Assembly (NCBI GenBank): GCA_002205965.3
Contig: NADL03000691.1
Span: forward strand, 2,108,001 to 2,172,000
Reading direction: 5' to 3'
Source: Kappaphycus alvarezii
Taxonomy: Eukaryota > Rhodophyta > Florideophyceae > Gigartinales > Solieriaceae
DNA: 64,000 nucleotides
The notes under the pieces are model-generated. The model searched no databases. It was given only the letters and a program-made list of their open reading frames with translations, and was not told the DNA's origin. Position numbers and translations under genes: made by a program. Below, one piece after another: positions 22,163-33,955 of this stretch (its first letter is position 1; each line of letters begins with the position of its first letter).

Positions 22163-24030
22163 TGGATCTCAACGCTGCTCGTAACGTTCACAGGGGGCAA
22201 GACTGAAGACGTTGAGGAGTTTCTTTACACATATGTCAACGTTGTGATGCGAGAGAAGGGCGATGAAGAGAAGGCCGCAAGTATCTTCGCCTATTTTCAT
22301 GGTGACGCAAAGCACAAATATAAGTCCAAGTTTATCGACGGGTGGTCTCTTAACGGGAATGGGCGTAACTTCGGTGAGGTATGTGAGTGGCTTATGAAAG
22401 AGTATGCTAAGGAGGTAGAACCAGATGAGATGATTCGTACCGCCATAGGGCCCGTCTCAACTTCGACGATTTGTTAAGCTCATTGGTGTACTTGTGTGAT
22501 CTTTATGAAAAGGCTGGGTTCAACGCCCAAGCAAAGTACGGAATGCTGCGTAAGGCGGCTATGGGGATAAGCGCCTCTCCGATTTCCTCCTCATCAAGGG
22601 CCCTCACACTTTTGATGAACTGAAGGGTACCATAGTAGAATTTGTCAAAAATTCGGAGACGTTTCAGTCACTGAGTGAGGTACCGAGGGAAACCCGCACA
22701 TCGATGTCTATCGTACATCCTGAAAAGAATTATCAAAGGCCGGCTACTAAAGCAGCGGCATTAGAATCTGTCAGGAGCGATGCCAAACTTGGAAGAAAGG
22801 TTGGAAACCCGATTCGATAATCGACTTGACATGATAACCTCGCAGTTGGAAAGCCTTACTCTTACCATTAAGAAGAACCAGTCTGGGGCCCCTAAAGCCG
22901 CAGAAGTCTGTTCTCACTGTCACAAGCCTGGACACTTTGCAAACAGGTGCCCTGATAATCACATAGAAACACTCGTTGTGCGAAGTGCGGTCGATATGGG
23001 CATCATGAAAGTAACTGCTGGTCTAAAGACAACAGAAGAGCAAATTTATCGGAAGCAAGGAGTGAGTCAGGAACAGAGGTGAAAATCTTACAAAATAGAA
23101 GGATAAAAGGTTGACCGATGCCGGTAACGTATCCATCGCTGAAGAGATTTGTCAAGTCAATGTGACAAAAAGGGATGGGGAAGGGAACATTTTATCGAAG
23201 AAACCTAGGCTAGAGTATGGAATGCTGGAGCATATCCAGCACCTGTACTTCCTCGAACCAAGAGGTCTGATCAAGTTGTTCCAGGAGTGGGAGTCACTCC
23301 GCAAGAAGACGAAAAAGAGTAAGAAAGTTAAGAGTATCTCTAAGGACGTACTAGAGTATGTGAAGAGGTACAATTTGTGGCTGAGCTTGCATCGGCCCCA
23401 ACTGGGATAACGTTTGGTCAACTTTTGAGGGCGACGCAGAGGATGCGAGAAAAAACTCAAAAAAATTATCAGGTCTAATAAGTCCGCTAAGGGTAAGAAA
23501 CTGTTTCTTCAATCGGCCTCGACAGCACCAAGACGTCTTAAGCTGGTACCAGTCAAAGTATTGGTATGAAAACCCAAGCTCTCTTCGATTCGGGTGCTGT
23601 TCCAAACCTCATTTCAGAAACTTTGGTGACAGGTCTAGGTCTCGAAATTACTCCAACGACTCGAAAAAATAACTGTAGCGGATGGAACCGTCTCAAAATG
23701 CATGGGCACTGTTGACAAGGTTTCCGTGTTCTTGGGGACTCTAAAGTTGATGTAGACTTTCTTGTCATGCCGGATCTCCCTTTCGATGCAATCATTGGCT
23801 GCCCCACAATGGAAAGACAGGAACATGCATTGACTTGGGCAACCAAATGGTTTCAGTTAATATTGACGCAGAACCGTGAGATGCCCTGGATTTCGACAAA
23901 AGCACGCATCCTGAAGATTTAAAAGAAACGAACAGTGAATATTTCACTTATAGCTACGACAGCGAAGATTCGGAACCAACTAACATTTTCGGAAGTGGAA
24001 AAGGGTACCCTCGGGGGGTAATGAACATGG
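22163..24030 (+). pseudogene. GyA1 Gag-protease region (broken copy)
   Basis: It matches the whole gag-protease ORF of GyA2 (see 43638-45515) nearly base for base, including the first zinc knuckle (CSHCHKPGHFANRCPD) and the retropepsin segment with FDSGAVPNLISETLV. The copy is broken in several places. It starts in the same context, about 90 bp after the LTR. Confidence 0.85.
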
Positions 24031-24349
24031 CATGAGACGATTATGATTCTGGGTTTGAAAACAGATGACGACTGGAATTCTAGGATAAGTTTGAAACCCG
24101 AATGTGTTTCTTTTTGCGATGATATCGAATCAAAGGACAGAATTAGGAGCATGAAAGAAGATTACCTTTGCAAAGAAAATAAGATACAGCGAACTCCATA
24201 TATGAAGGTGAGCACGACGGAAGAGGTCCTTCAAAATATTGAGGTTGAGGATCAAGAAGAAAAAGGGCGCCAAACGCAGAAATCCAAGGAAAAGTGCAGC
24301 AATGTCCCGCTCCTGCCTCACTGAAAATATCGACATGTTAACATCTTCC

Positions 24350-27000
24350 GAGTAATTGCATGGAGCGTTTCAGATTTAGACAAGCAAGTGTACCGGTTAC
24401 TCACTCGTTCGAACTTACCGACACTCAACGATTTACCACAAGCCTAGACGTCAACCGCCAAAATATGACCAATTTATCTCAGAAATTGTTACAAGTATGC
24501 TGAAAAATGATATTATCGACCAGTTTCATCCCCATGGTCGTTTCCAGTTGTGGTCGCACCAAAGAAGGATGGAAAGCTGCGTTTTTGCGTCGATTACCGA
24601 CAACTGACCAGAGAATGATACCCGATCGATTTCCGATTCCGAACATAGAGGAATCCTCGGACCTGAGGGATGGAGATATTTCACCTCAATTGACCTTTAC
24701 ACTGGCTATTGGCAGATTCCATTGGATGAAAAATGTAAGGAAAAAACAACCTTTACCAGCAAAGCCGGTACGTTCAGGTTCGAAGTGATGCCTTTTGGTC
24801 TCATGAATGCACCAGCTACATTCCAAAGAATGATGAACGAGGTTTTGAAAGGACTTCCATTCGCAAGAGTCTATATCGATGATGTCGTCATATTCTCAGA
24901 AACATTGGATCAGCACATCTCGCACGTCAAGACAGTTGTGGAGAGGATATCGGAGTATAGCTTGAAAATTAAGTTGAGCAAATGCTTCTTTGCGAAAACT
25001 TCTATCCAATTACTCGGTCATATCGTCGACCAAGAGGGAATTAGAGTGGATCCAGAGAAAACGAAAAAAATAAAGTTGGCACCAAGGCCCGCTTCAAAGA
25101 CGGAGGTCCGAAGCTTCTTAGGACTGGCCTCATATTACAGAAGATTTATCAAAGATTTCGCCAAGACTGCAGCACCGTTACATGCCAGCACTACGAAGAA
25201 CGGAAAATTTTACTGGAACAAGGAAATGGAAACTGCATTTCAGGAGCTTAAAGATAAGCTATGTGTCCCCCCAGTTCTCATGTACCCAGATTTCAAGAGA
25301 CCATTCGTTGTGGAGACAGATGCCTCAGAACGGTCTTTGGGTGCCGTTTTGTCCCAAAAAGATGAAAACGGAAGACTACACCCTGTTCAATTCGCAAGCC
25401 GAACTCTGAATGATGCGGAAAAGAGATACTCAGTCTGCGAGAAAGAAGCGCTAGCTGTCGTCTTCGCGCTGAAAAAGTTTCGCGTATACCTTTTATCACT
25501 CGAGAAATTTGTCTTGATAACTGATCACCAGGCACTTAAAACAGCATTCCAAAAGAAGGATGTACATCACCGCTTGGCCCGATGGCTCGACATTTTCGCA
25601 GAATATCGGTTTGAAATTGTGTATAGACCCGGACGCAATAATCAGCCTGCCGATTACCTATCCCGCTTGAGGGACGCACTGATTCCAAATGAAAAAGCTT
25701 CGGAGGACATCGTCGGAGTCGCCGAGTTGCAGTTGCCGAACGATAACGAGTACGAAGCTAATATTCACGGACTGATCAAATTCCTCGATGGACTAGAAAT
25801 GAGAAAGGTTGATCTTGAACACGAAATTGGGTACGCAGGAATCAAAAGGCTTTTACATTGTGGAATGGGAAACTCTTCCGGCACACTAAAGCCGGTCCCC
25901 GACTAGTGGCCCCTTTGAAAGAAAGAATGAAGATCTTGAGGACTTTCCATGATGAGCTAGGGCATTGGGATCTCGAAACAACCAAAAAATTCGTAACTGA
26001 GAGATTCTGGTGGCCCGGTATCCATAAGGACGTCTATAATTTCGTGAAAAGCTGCGACAACTGCCAAAAATTCACTCCAATACGGAAGTATAAGACAACT
26101 CTAAGTTTTCCAGTTTCCGGTCTCTTTGAAACCTTCTCAATTGACTTCGCGGGCCCGTTCAAGGAAACTTCTTCCGGAAACAAATATCTCCTTATAGGGG
26201 TGGAACATCTTACTGGATGGCCAATAGCAGTTGCAGTGAGGAGGCAAATGCTGAGGTGGTACTGAGATTCATCGAAAAAGAAATAATTGAACCGTTTGGT
26301 CTTCCAAAAAGGATCATCTCGGATAACGCCCTTTGTTTTACTGCAACTTCACTGCTTCGTTTTTTGGAAGAGAAAGGATTCAGCTGAAGACCGTTCTCGC
26401 ATACGCTCCTATGTCCAACGGGAAAGCGGAGAGGATGGTTGGAACCATCAAACGAGCAATATCGAAAACTATGTTGGAGAATGAAATCCAGTGGGAAGAT
26501 GCCTTACCAAAAGTGTTATACGGCTCGTCGAAGAAGAGGAAGAAATGGACGCTCACCATTCGAGCTAATGTACGGAAGGGCTCCTAGAATGTTACAGAGA
26601 GACATGGAAACAAATATTATCGATGAAGAGAGTAGGGAAGTTGAACTACTGGCCACCGAAGGCTGGAGATCACACCGCGCGCTAACACAGACAAGAAATA
26701 AGGATGCAGAACCTGCAGTCAGAACCTTTTCAGTTGGCTCTAAAGTACTTGTAGTACATGGAAAAGCAATGCAGCAGGCTGTGAAGTGGCCGGCCTTCCA
26801 AACCAAGTACTCGAACCCTTGCATCGTCACGGAGGAAAGACACCCGCACTATCAGCTCTGTTCAAGCTCAGGGAAGAGATCAAGGAGGGCCATCCATGCA
26901 CGTCGTCTGGTCCCTTACCATCAGAGGCCTGAAGAATTCCTTCTCACACAGGACTATGCGCAACCACGGGGCATACTCATCTTTAACTATAGAATGATTC
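24350..27000 (+). pseudogene. GyA1 pol region: RT, RNase H, integrase (broken copy)
   Basis: The longest open piece (24722-25906) holds FGLMNAPATFQRMMNEVLKG, ARVYIDDVVIF (the YxDD active site), LGLASYYRRFIKDFAKT, FVVETDASERSLGAVLSQ (RNase H) and RPGRNNQPADYLSRL. The next pieces hold the integrase: HDELGHWDLETTKKF, FWWPGIHKDV, SCDNCQKFTPIRKY and SIDFAGPFKETSSG. Order and motifs are those of Ty3/gypsy. The region is broken. Confidence 0.9.
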
Positions 27001-27079
27001 CGGAGGAAAAAGGGCCTGGAATGGATCATCTGTACGCGGGACTACTACGAACTCCACGTAATCATCCATTTCTACATTA

Positions 27080-28080
27080 ATATATGCCTATGTTTTCGTA
27101 CGTTGAACGGACCATTGCTACCTGAAGAAGATTTCCGACTATTAATAAGAGTTCTATTTTCATTCCAAAACGGAAGGTTCACGGAAGCAGGTCCAGAGTT
27201 TGTGGAGGTAATATATCATTACTCTATAGGAAGATATGGAATGGTAGCTGCTGGAGACTTGTCGCAAACGTATCTGAATATTATCCGTCCAATTTACGTA
27301 TTTCTCAAGAACAACCAAGACGTGCGACTGAGAGGTTACGCCTTACCCCCGGATATGGAATACAGGCTGGTCCCGTATCCTCTATGGGAACCTTACGTTT
27401 CTCCGCCACAAATTGGGAACGTTGGAGGCGGCGAGGATCCTCCTGAAGCAGTGATGATGACCAGAGGAGGACCTTCAGGAGACAACAACCCGCCCAGAAG
27501 AGGTTCCGGTCGTCCCCCGAGAGGACCTCGTGCAGGTCCCAGTACGTCAGGAGCTGGTCGCGGCCATTCATCGGGACCGTCCACCACAACTTCATCTCTA
27601 GCTCTCCTTCACAACCATGCACAGCATACAGTCGGAAGAAGAAGATTATCTTTTTGGCTGCGCAATATCTCCGAGGATGCGAACGATGCGCAGGTCATTT
27701 CTTATTTCATGATAAGCATCTGTTTATGTTTTAGGGCGCTACATGGACCGCACTTATCTTACGAAGATTCGTTCTTGATGATGCGCGTCTTCTTTTCTTA
27801 TCGCATCCATTCCTCCGGCATCTTCCAGAAGAGTTTGCATATCACATATATTTTTTCACTCTTGGAAGATTCGGAAGAGTCACGGAAGAAGAATGTATTC
27901 AACCCCACCTCGATGATCAAACCAATATATGAGGCTATGCTACAAAGTGAGGTACCAGTAATGCGAACCTACTTTTTAGAGCATCATATTGGTAATCAGT
28001 TGCATCCGTACCCGTTTGAGAGACCATACATTTTATCAATAAGACAGCGAACACTAACGGAAGCAGAAGAAGAGCAGTGA
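27080..28080 (+). pseudogene. GyA1 third ORF, two-domain protein of unknown function
   Basis: A 325-residue open frame (27103-28080) between integrase and the 3' LTR. It holds two related domains of about 105 residues joined by a Gly/Pro/Ser/Thr-rich linker; see the GyA2 copy at 48529-49473 for details. No signal peptide, membrane segment or envelope feature is visible, so it is not an env gene in any obvious sense. The whole frame is open here except where its second domain differs from the other copies. Confidence 0.75.
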
Positions 28081-28113
28081 CGAGTCGGGACGTTCGTCTT
28101 GAGCGAGAGGGCG

Positions 28114-28833
28114 TGATGTGCGCAAATTCGCGCACGAAAAAAATCTAGATGAGGACCATGATTGTATACAGTATCGGAATTGGGAAGATATTTTTACAGT
28201 TTTTGAATTTGCAAGATATTTTTAATTTGGGTGAGTGTGGCAAATTCATCGGTTGATTTTTTTCATTTTAGGACACGCTGTCATAGTAGATGTCAGTACA
28301 GTTCCAGGTTGTGGGTGATACTACAAGTAGCTCTGAAAGGTCTATATAATGGCCACATCAATTCCCACCCCTGGCCGATGGGTGGCTGGCATGGGTATGG
28401 CACCTAGATATTTACCTTGAGGAAATATCTTCTAATAGTCTCTCTGGTTCACACGATTACCGTGAATACATTTTATGGTTATTAGTATGTTTGTTTGAGA
28501 CTTTTGGGGTAGCCAAAAGTCTATATAAGCCGAGTAAACTGCTTCCTTTAGTGGAGGTGAAGCAAGTTGGCAGACAACTTCAAGCCAAGTCCCGAGTAGT
28601 AGGAAGTTGAGAGTCAACTTCAGACCCAAGAAAATTTTTCTTACGCTGGTCGCAGAGCGTCGGTGGTAGACCCTGCCCCTTTTATACTTGCTTGTAGCTT
28701 TCTCAACTCTCTTCTATATACACTCCCTTTTGTTCGTTCAACAATACCACGGTAGCACTTTTGTCGCTCGCAACACCTCCTTCTCAGGGTAATTGGTTCT
28801 GAGGATCTCTTCCCCGCCGATTTACCCCTATCA
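28114..28833 (+). repeat. GyA1 3' LTR
   Basis: It copies the 5' LTR almost exactly, from TGATGTGCGC to CCCCTATCA. It is preceded by GAGCGAGAGGGCG, a purine-rich tract at the expected plus-strand primer position. Confidence 0.9.
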
Positions 28834-30144
28834 AACCTGTTCAGCGATATTGATATTCTAGCAATATTTACAGGGTCCTTGCGTAAAGGAAATTTGATAA
28901 TGAAACTTACTGTAGTGTGAATATTCTGACTGATTATGAAGCAGTACTTAGCTCGACCTTGAAATCCATCCAAAACATCGGGAAATACACAGATGCCTAA
29001 AAATACCTTGATTTGGCCCGATCTCTAATGTAATATTGATATACCTATAGATGTCTAATTTCAAATAGCGGCGGAGATTTCTACTGATATTGATATTTAA
29101 AAGTAGTTGTTGCACTCAGTTATTAATTTTGATTATTTAATTTCTGCTTGAGTGAAGAAAACGTTGATTCAAATGATACTTTTATAATACGATAGATTTG
29201 TATTGTTACAATCATGACCTTCTCACACATTATAGTTGCACTTCGATGACAAAGTGCTTCAGAAGTGACATATTAGCTACATATGTACTGACAGTGTAGG
29301 ATCATAGATATGAAGTAAACTTCTATTCTTAAAAAAATCAATCAATAATAGGAAAATTAATCTAAAACGAGAGCATAACGAGTTGAGACGTGTCTAGCAA
29401 AGGGGTTGCGGTTTTTTATTTTACGCATTACCTTGCGTTCATGTTTGTGTATGTAAGTGCCGAAGTGCTAATAACACGAGAGTAATTTCATTACGCAGGC
29501 AGCCTGTGATGCGGGATCACTGAAAAAAATCAAAAGACGTACGTCTATACAAGTTTAATATTTTCATAATAGACTCCTGTTGATAACAATTGACCTTAAA
29601 GGCATAAAACCACTGAATACTAGGACATAGTGTAGTCCTGCGGGTAGGAAAACATTTCAATCTATTCTTCGGCTACAATACTGAAAGTTTGCTTTTTGTT
29701 CTTCTTTACAATACATCAAGGATTCTCGTTACATGTAAATGATCTATTTAACGAATTTTGATACCAAATGATTCGTTCGCCTGGGTAAATCCTATAAAAC
29801 GGGGTTTCACCTAGAAGTTGGCCTTACTGTTCACACATACTGATTGTGTTGATTGATTTTAGAAAAATTGACAGCTGTTGTCCTGCTAATTGTAAAACAA
29901 TAGTACTCAAACCAAACGAGTAATGATTACCGAGCGTAATCTTCATGATCTCAAAGAGTCCATAACTAAGATATTTTTCTACGTTGCGCAATTTACACCA
30001 CATTCACGTTAGAAATACTGAGTCAGCGTTCATTCTGAAAATGAAATGAATATATATAGAGTTTATTGAGCGACATGGAAACTGTATAACCTCCATCTTC
30101 AAAAAATCATCTTCCCATGGTAAATATACCGAAAAAGCATCTAT
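28834..30144. other. AT-rich stretch without a recognised gene
   Basis: About 1.3 kb beyond the GyA1 right end. It is more AT-rich than the rest, with no open frame of note and no match by eye to other parts of the window. Polymerase II or host intergenic DNA would look like this, but so would very old repeats. Confidence 0.5.
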
Positions 30145-31160
30145 TTGCACTCCCAGTACATAGCCATGCCTCAGAACAACAAAGATTATGAGAGCTTCTT
30201 TCGGCGTGGGAAATCTCGTAACGGATATAAGGTGGTAAAAGCTATGTTTGCTGATGTCACGGAAGGATCTCTGAACATAACCGCGGTGCCGGTTTCTTGC
30301 ATTACCCTAACATGCATCCGCAAAATCAGCCCTTCAGGAGTTGAGCGCATGAAAAGGATTTTCGGGAATGTTGTCAGAGCCATTTGGTGGAACGCAGATG
30401 TGAATAAAGAAGTGGAATAGTTACAAGGTCCGACTCTCCTATCGTGATCCCCCTCACTGGCATGTTCCATCGATACGTTGTCAATCAATTTAGAGGGACT
30501 AAAGAAATGTCGGAGGCAGAAACAAAACAATTTTCAAACTCTCGAGATGAGTGGTTTCGAATAGTGGACGGTATGCACAAGTTAATTTCTTTGAAAGAAT
30601 TGATCGAGGATGACTTCGATACCTGGAGAGGCTTTTCGTGGACAATGACGATCTTGAAAGGTGGGCACGATATTGGAAAGCTGAGACAACTTGCAAGGCA
30701 TCAAAACTGTAAACACTTTGCAGAATTGTATGCAGAGACAACTTTTTACAATACATTGCGGGTACTTTGCGACGAGGCTTCTAGATTGTATGGGGCGGCA
30801 AATTGAGAACAAACTTCGGCCAAAGATGTAGCATCTCAATTCGACGGGAAGCCACATAGAAAGGAGGGTAATATTAAGCAGACTGCAGCAACTGCATTGT
30901 GAAACGAAACGAACTCCTTAAACCTGGTACGAAGTCTCCTGTTCTTGTTGAGAGAGAAGAGCACAAAGCTTCTTTGCGAGTTGCTAACAACTTTCTGCCC
31001 CAAAGCAGGACTTGATTTAGATCCATATGCTGGCACTTTAACAACTGCAACGTATTCCCTGGAAACTGGCCGAAAATGTGTGGCTATAGAAAAAATGCAG
31101 ATTGCTATCGTTTAGCATTTCAGCGTCTCCGAAAGTAGCTCTCGAGATATCACTGCAACG
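30145..31160 (+). pseudogene. DNA methyltransferase-like remnant (N6-adenine/N4-cytosine type)
   Basis: Near 31010-31080 the plus strand reads LTTFCPKAGLDLDPYAGTL followed by TTATYSLETGRKCVAIEK. This resembles the SAM-binding motif of amino-methyltransferases (DPFAGTGTT ... GRRCIGIE); the next frame continues with ADCYRLAFQRLRK, the usual helix after it. About 560 bp upstream, near 30446, is RDPPHWHV, which could be the catalytic DPPY-type motif with Tyr replaced by His. DPP motif first and AGT motif last is the order of the beta class. Open pieces at 30145-30420 and 30444-30806 (120 residues) lie in different frames. Such domains occur in some protist and fungal genes and in DIRS-type elements. 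Frame changes and stops suggest a pseudogene, though introns are possible. Confidence 0.5.
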
Positions 31161-32589
31161 TAAGCTACAAAACTTATGGCACTGAGCCCCTTACGAAAAC
31201 TAACCATATCTGTCAATTCAAGCCCATCAATTGTCGCAATGAAATATCCAGATGTGCATCCCGCAGACATCAGCAGCACGCATTCCCAGGAAAATAGTTC
31301 AATGACATTGAGAGGAGGACAGGTTGTAAGGCTCTTTAATGAGTGACGCATTATAGGGATGGGCACTATTCAAGGTGAGGTCCAAGATCCATTATTGCTC
31401 AAGAGAAGTATCCTTGAATGTACGTTAAAAGAATTCGAAATTGCAGGACAAGATCTAGTGTGCATCTATAATGTTATAATTTCTCAGGGATGGGTTCCCT
31501 GCTATATTCATAAACGTTTGGAGGAATAGAGGGTATTCCAATAACACTTGGTGCAATAGGCGCCAGTTTGGTCGCTTGGGATCTCAAAGACATGGAACCT
31601 GATAGTAAGTGGCATCTCCTCGTAAGCATAGTATCCACAACAAAGACAGAGTTACTTGTGGGAAAAAATAGATATTGTCTCGATATAGTTTTCGTTACAG
31701 CTTAGCCCATAAACAAGTCTTTTCCATCACGTTCCGCCAACATCTTGACCTACCGGTGCATGGTGATTAAATCGCCTCGATACGCTGACACCACACCTAC
31801 GGGCCAGCTGAAGCGCGCAACGGTCTGTTCTTGCAAGGCCGCCGGTGGCGCTAAGCGCACTGATGCAGCAAAGGTCCAGATAGTTCAGTCATAACTGTAG
31901 GGAGTTTGTTCCTCGTAACAGATTTGCATACACTTTCTCTATTGTACTCCATTGCACTCCACTGTAATCTAATTTCTTGAACTGTGCTCCAGTTTACTGC
32001 ATTGTATTCTACTGTACTGTTCTGCAACGTAGAATCTGAAATTGATTAAATGGTTGTTCTCAGCGGATCCGCTGATTTGCGATGTTGGTGACGAAACGTT
32101 CAGAAAGTTCGCACCAAGAAAGTACATGACACAAGTTTTTCAACAGATACTTGTGTTGAATTTTCATTACTCCGTTTATGTCGCAGCTGTAGAGTCTGGA
32201 CTACTATGCACCGTTTTCATAAGATGTTCGGATAATCTTCTGTGCAAATAGCTGGATGCTCTTATACATTTTTGTCGAGCATTAGTGCGGTGAGCACAGG
32301 ACAGCGGCACTGAGACACCTGAATTTGTGAGCCAGCCTTTACGCAGTATACTAAATTCTAGACTCGTCCCAATTTTTAAAGATTGTCGGAATTACGTCAA
32401 ATAAAATGGATATTTTGCTCCGTTGAAGCTTTTAAAGCACGGTGCGCAGACGTTTTATTCAGGTACAAGAGCCAGGGCGATCGGCGCGACACATAAATGT
32501 GCAACAGAGCGAAGCTTAACGTGACATTTTTAATGGGGGCAAATAATTATCTTACAAAGTGTTAAGACTGTGGCCTTAAATGACTTTGT
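31161..32589. other. Mostly non-coding; one short open frame and an imperfect repeat
   Basis: A plus-strand frame at about 31357-31530 reads EVQDPLLLKRSILECTLKEF and EIAGQDLVCIYNVIISQGWV, then stops. It looks coding and may belong to the methyltransferase-like gene upstream, but no family is recognised. At about 31930-32030 there is an imperfect short repeat built on ACTGTACTCCATTG-like units. Nothing else is supported. Confidence 0.3.
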
Positions 32590-33440
32590 CGGATGAAAAA
32601 TGCACGGGCGTAAAGACGTGCAACACCGACTTTACTCTGCAAAATTTGTTGTCTCTCTAGATAGTTATCGCAATGCCCTGAGCAAGGTGCAAGCTACTCC
32701 GGACTTCATGTACGATATGTCACAGGAACTGCTTCTGTACGCTTCTAACATTGCTATTGATATGGAATAAGTGAACGGGGACAAGGAATATGCAGAAGAA
32801 AATTCTGAAGAGGAAAGTAATAAGCTGATCAGAATGGCACCCGTGGGAATCGCAACAGGCTGCAATTCTTCAATAGCGTCGAAGGTATTTTTCTACGTCT
32901 TTCATTACGAAGAGATTCTTCCAAACAGATGAACCGCCATCAGTACTGCGCATTTTGTGGACAGAATAGATATAACACTTTTGGAGAACATAGGACAATA
33001 TGCTGTTGTATAATTCGTGATTTGTTTCTTTGTGCAATGACTCATCCCGGGATAAAAAAGCTGCTGGGACCTTCGGCATTTTTGGAAGGACCTTTTCGCG
33101 AGATAAACCTATCCCTTAAGCGCGTTCAGTGCCTCTTAGCAAAAGTAGAAGGAAGCCAACAATAGACATCAATCTCAGGTGGAGAATGCTCTGGGATAGT
33201 AAGATATCCTACAGAAAACAATGACTCCGTTTCCCGGACAAGGTTTGGAGCAGTAAGTGCTGATGCTAGGATTGAATACAAGCCGCAAGCTCCACATAGC
33301 GTTGTTCATCAAAATACAGGGAATGTTGGGAGTAGGGTTGCACGCAAGAGACTACTTGCTGAAAGCACTAACAAGAGCGGTGAAAAGGTTACGACGAAAC
33401 GGAGGAATGGATATTAGGCTCGTTCTAAGAAAATTATAAA
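32590..33440 (+). pseudogene. Unrecognised coding remnant
   Basis: A plus-strand reading from about 32,600 contains SLDSYRNALSKVQATPDFMY and DMSQELLLYASNIAIDME, then an in-frame stop, then an acidic run (NGDKEYAEENSEEESNK). Farther on, 33185-33415 reads ARIEYKPQAPHSVVHQNTG and ends in a Lys/Arg-rich tail. Composition suggests a former protein gene with several breaks, or exons of one. I do not recognise a family, and the parts may not belong together. Confidence 0.25.
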
Positions 33441-33955
33441 AAATCGCCCTTACGGCCGCATAATAAAGGACTTCTGATGTGATGTATATGTATACGTAAA
33501 CGTCACATAACGTGCTTTGGAGGTTTTGGCAGCCCCAATGTGTGCGAAAATTTAGGCCTTCCCTCTTGGACTAGTTTCCCTCTTTGTGTCCAAAACTTGG
33601 GGAGCTAATAGGGATTTTTTGTTCTTTTTGTCGCTTTGTAATCAATTTCTGCACAATTTAAGATCCTTCAAGCTAGATTTTCAAAATCTATGCCGCATAA
33701 AAGTAACGTAAAATCCTGTTATAGGGTATATTCTTGAAGAAAAGTGCTATGACTAGCCACTACAGCTTGAAGGATCTTCAAACTCTTACGCTAGCGAACT
33801 AGGAAAAGGAACCAGCAGTTTACCAAGACTCAGGAGTTCTGCAAGATCAATACAGGCAATGGAATCATTACCTATTTTGCATAACTCCCGAGTCTCGTTA
33901 AACTGTTCCAACTCGGCCTTTTGAATGCAGTAGTTAAAACGGACTATACAATTGG
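33441..33955. other. No supported feature
   Basis: About 500 bp between the remnant above and D1. A segment ending at the D1 border can be read as a protease-like IGTDFF, but most of that motif lies inside D1 itself and is shared with D2, so I do not annotate it. Confidence 0.3.

Larger units (their letters stand above)
21354..28833 (+). mobile_element. GyA1: nearly full-length Ty3/gypsy element with a third ORF
   Basis: About 7.5 kb with both LTRs (TGAT...ATCA ends, about 720 bp each), gag-protease, reverse transcriptase-RNase H-integrase, and a third ORF before the 3' LTR. The two LTRs are almost identical, so insertion was recent. It looks structurally complete but its coding parts carry on the order of ten or more breaks, more than GyA2. 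The 5-bp flanks on the two sides do not match (left ends CTCTT, right begins AACCT). The left flank is LINE-Y, the right flank is not. Confidence 0.9.
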
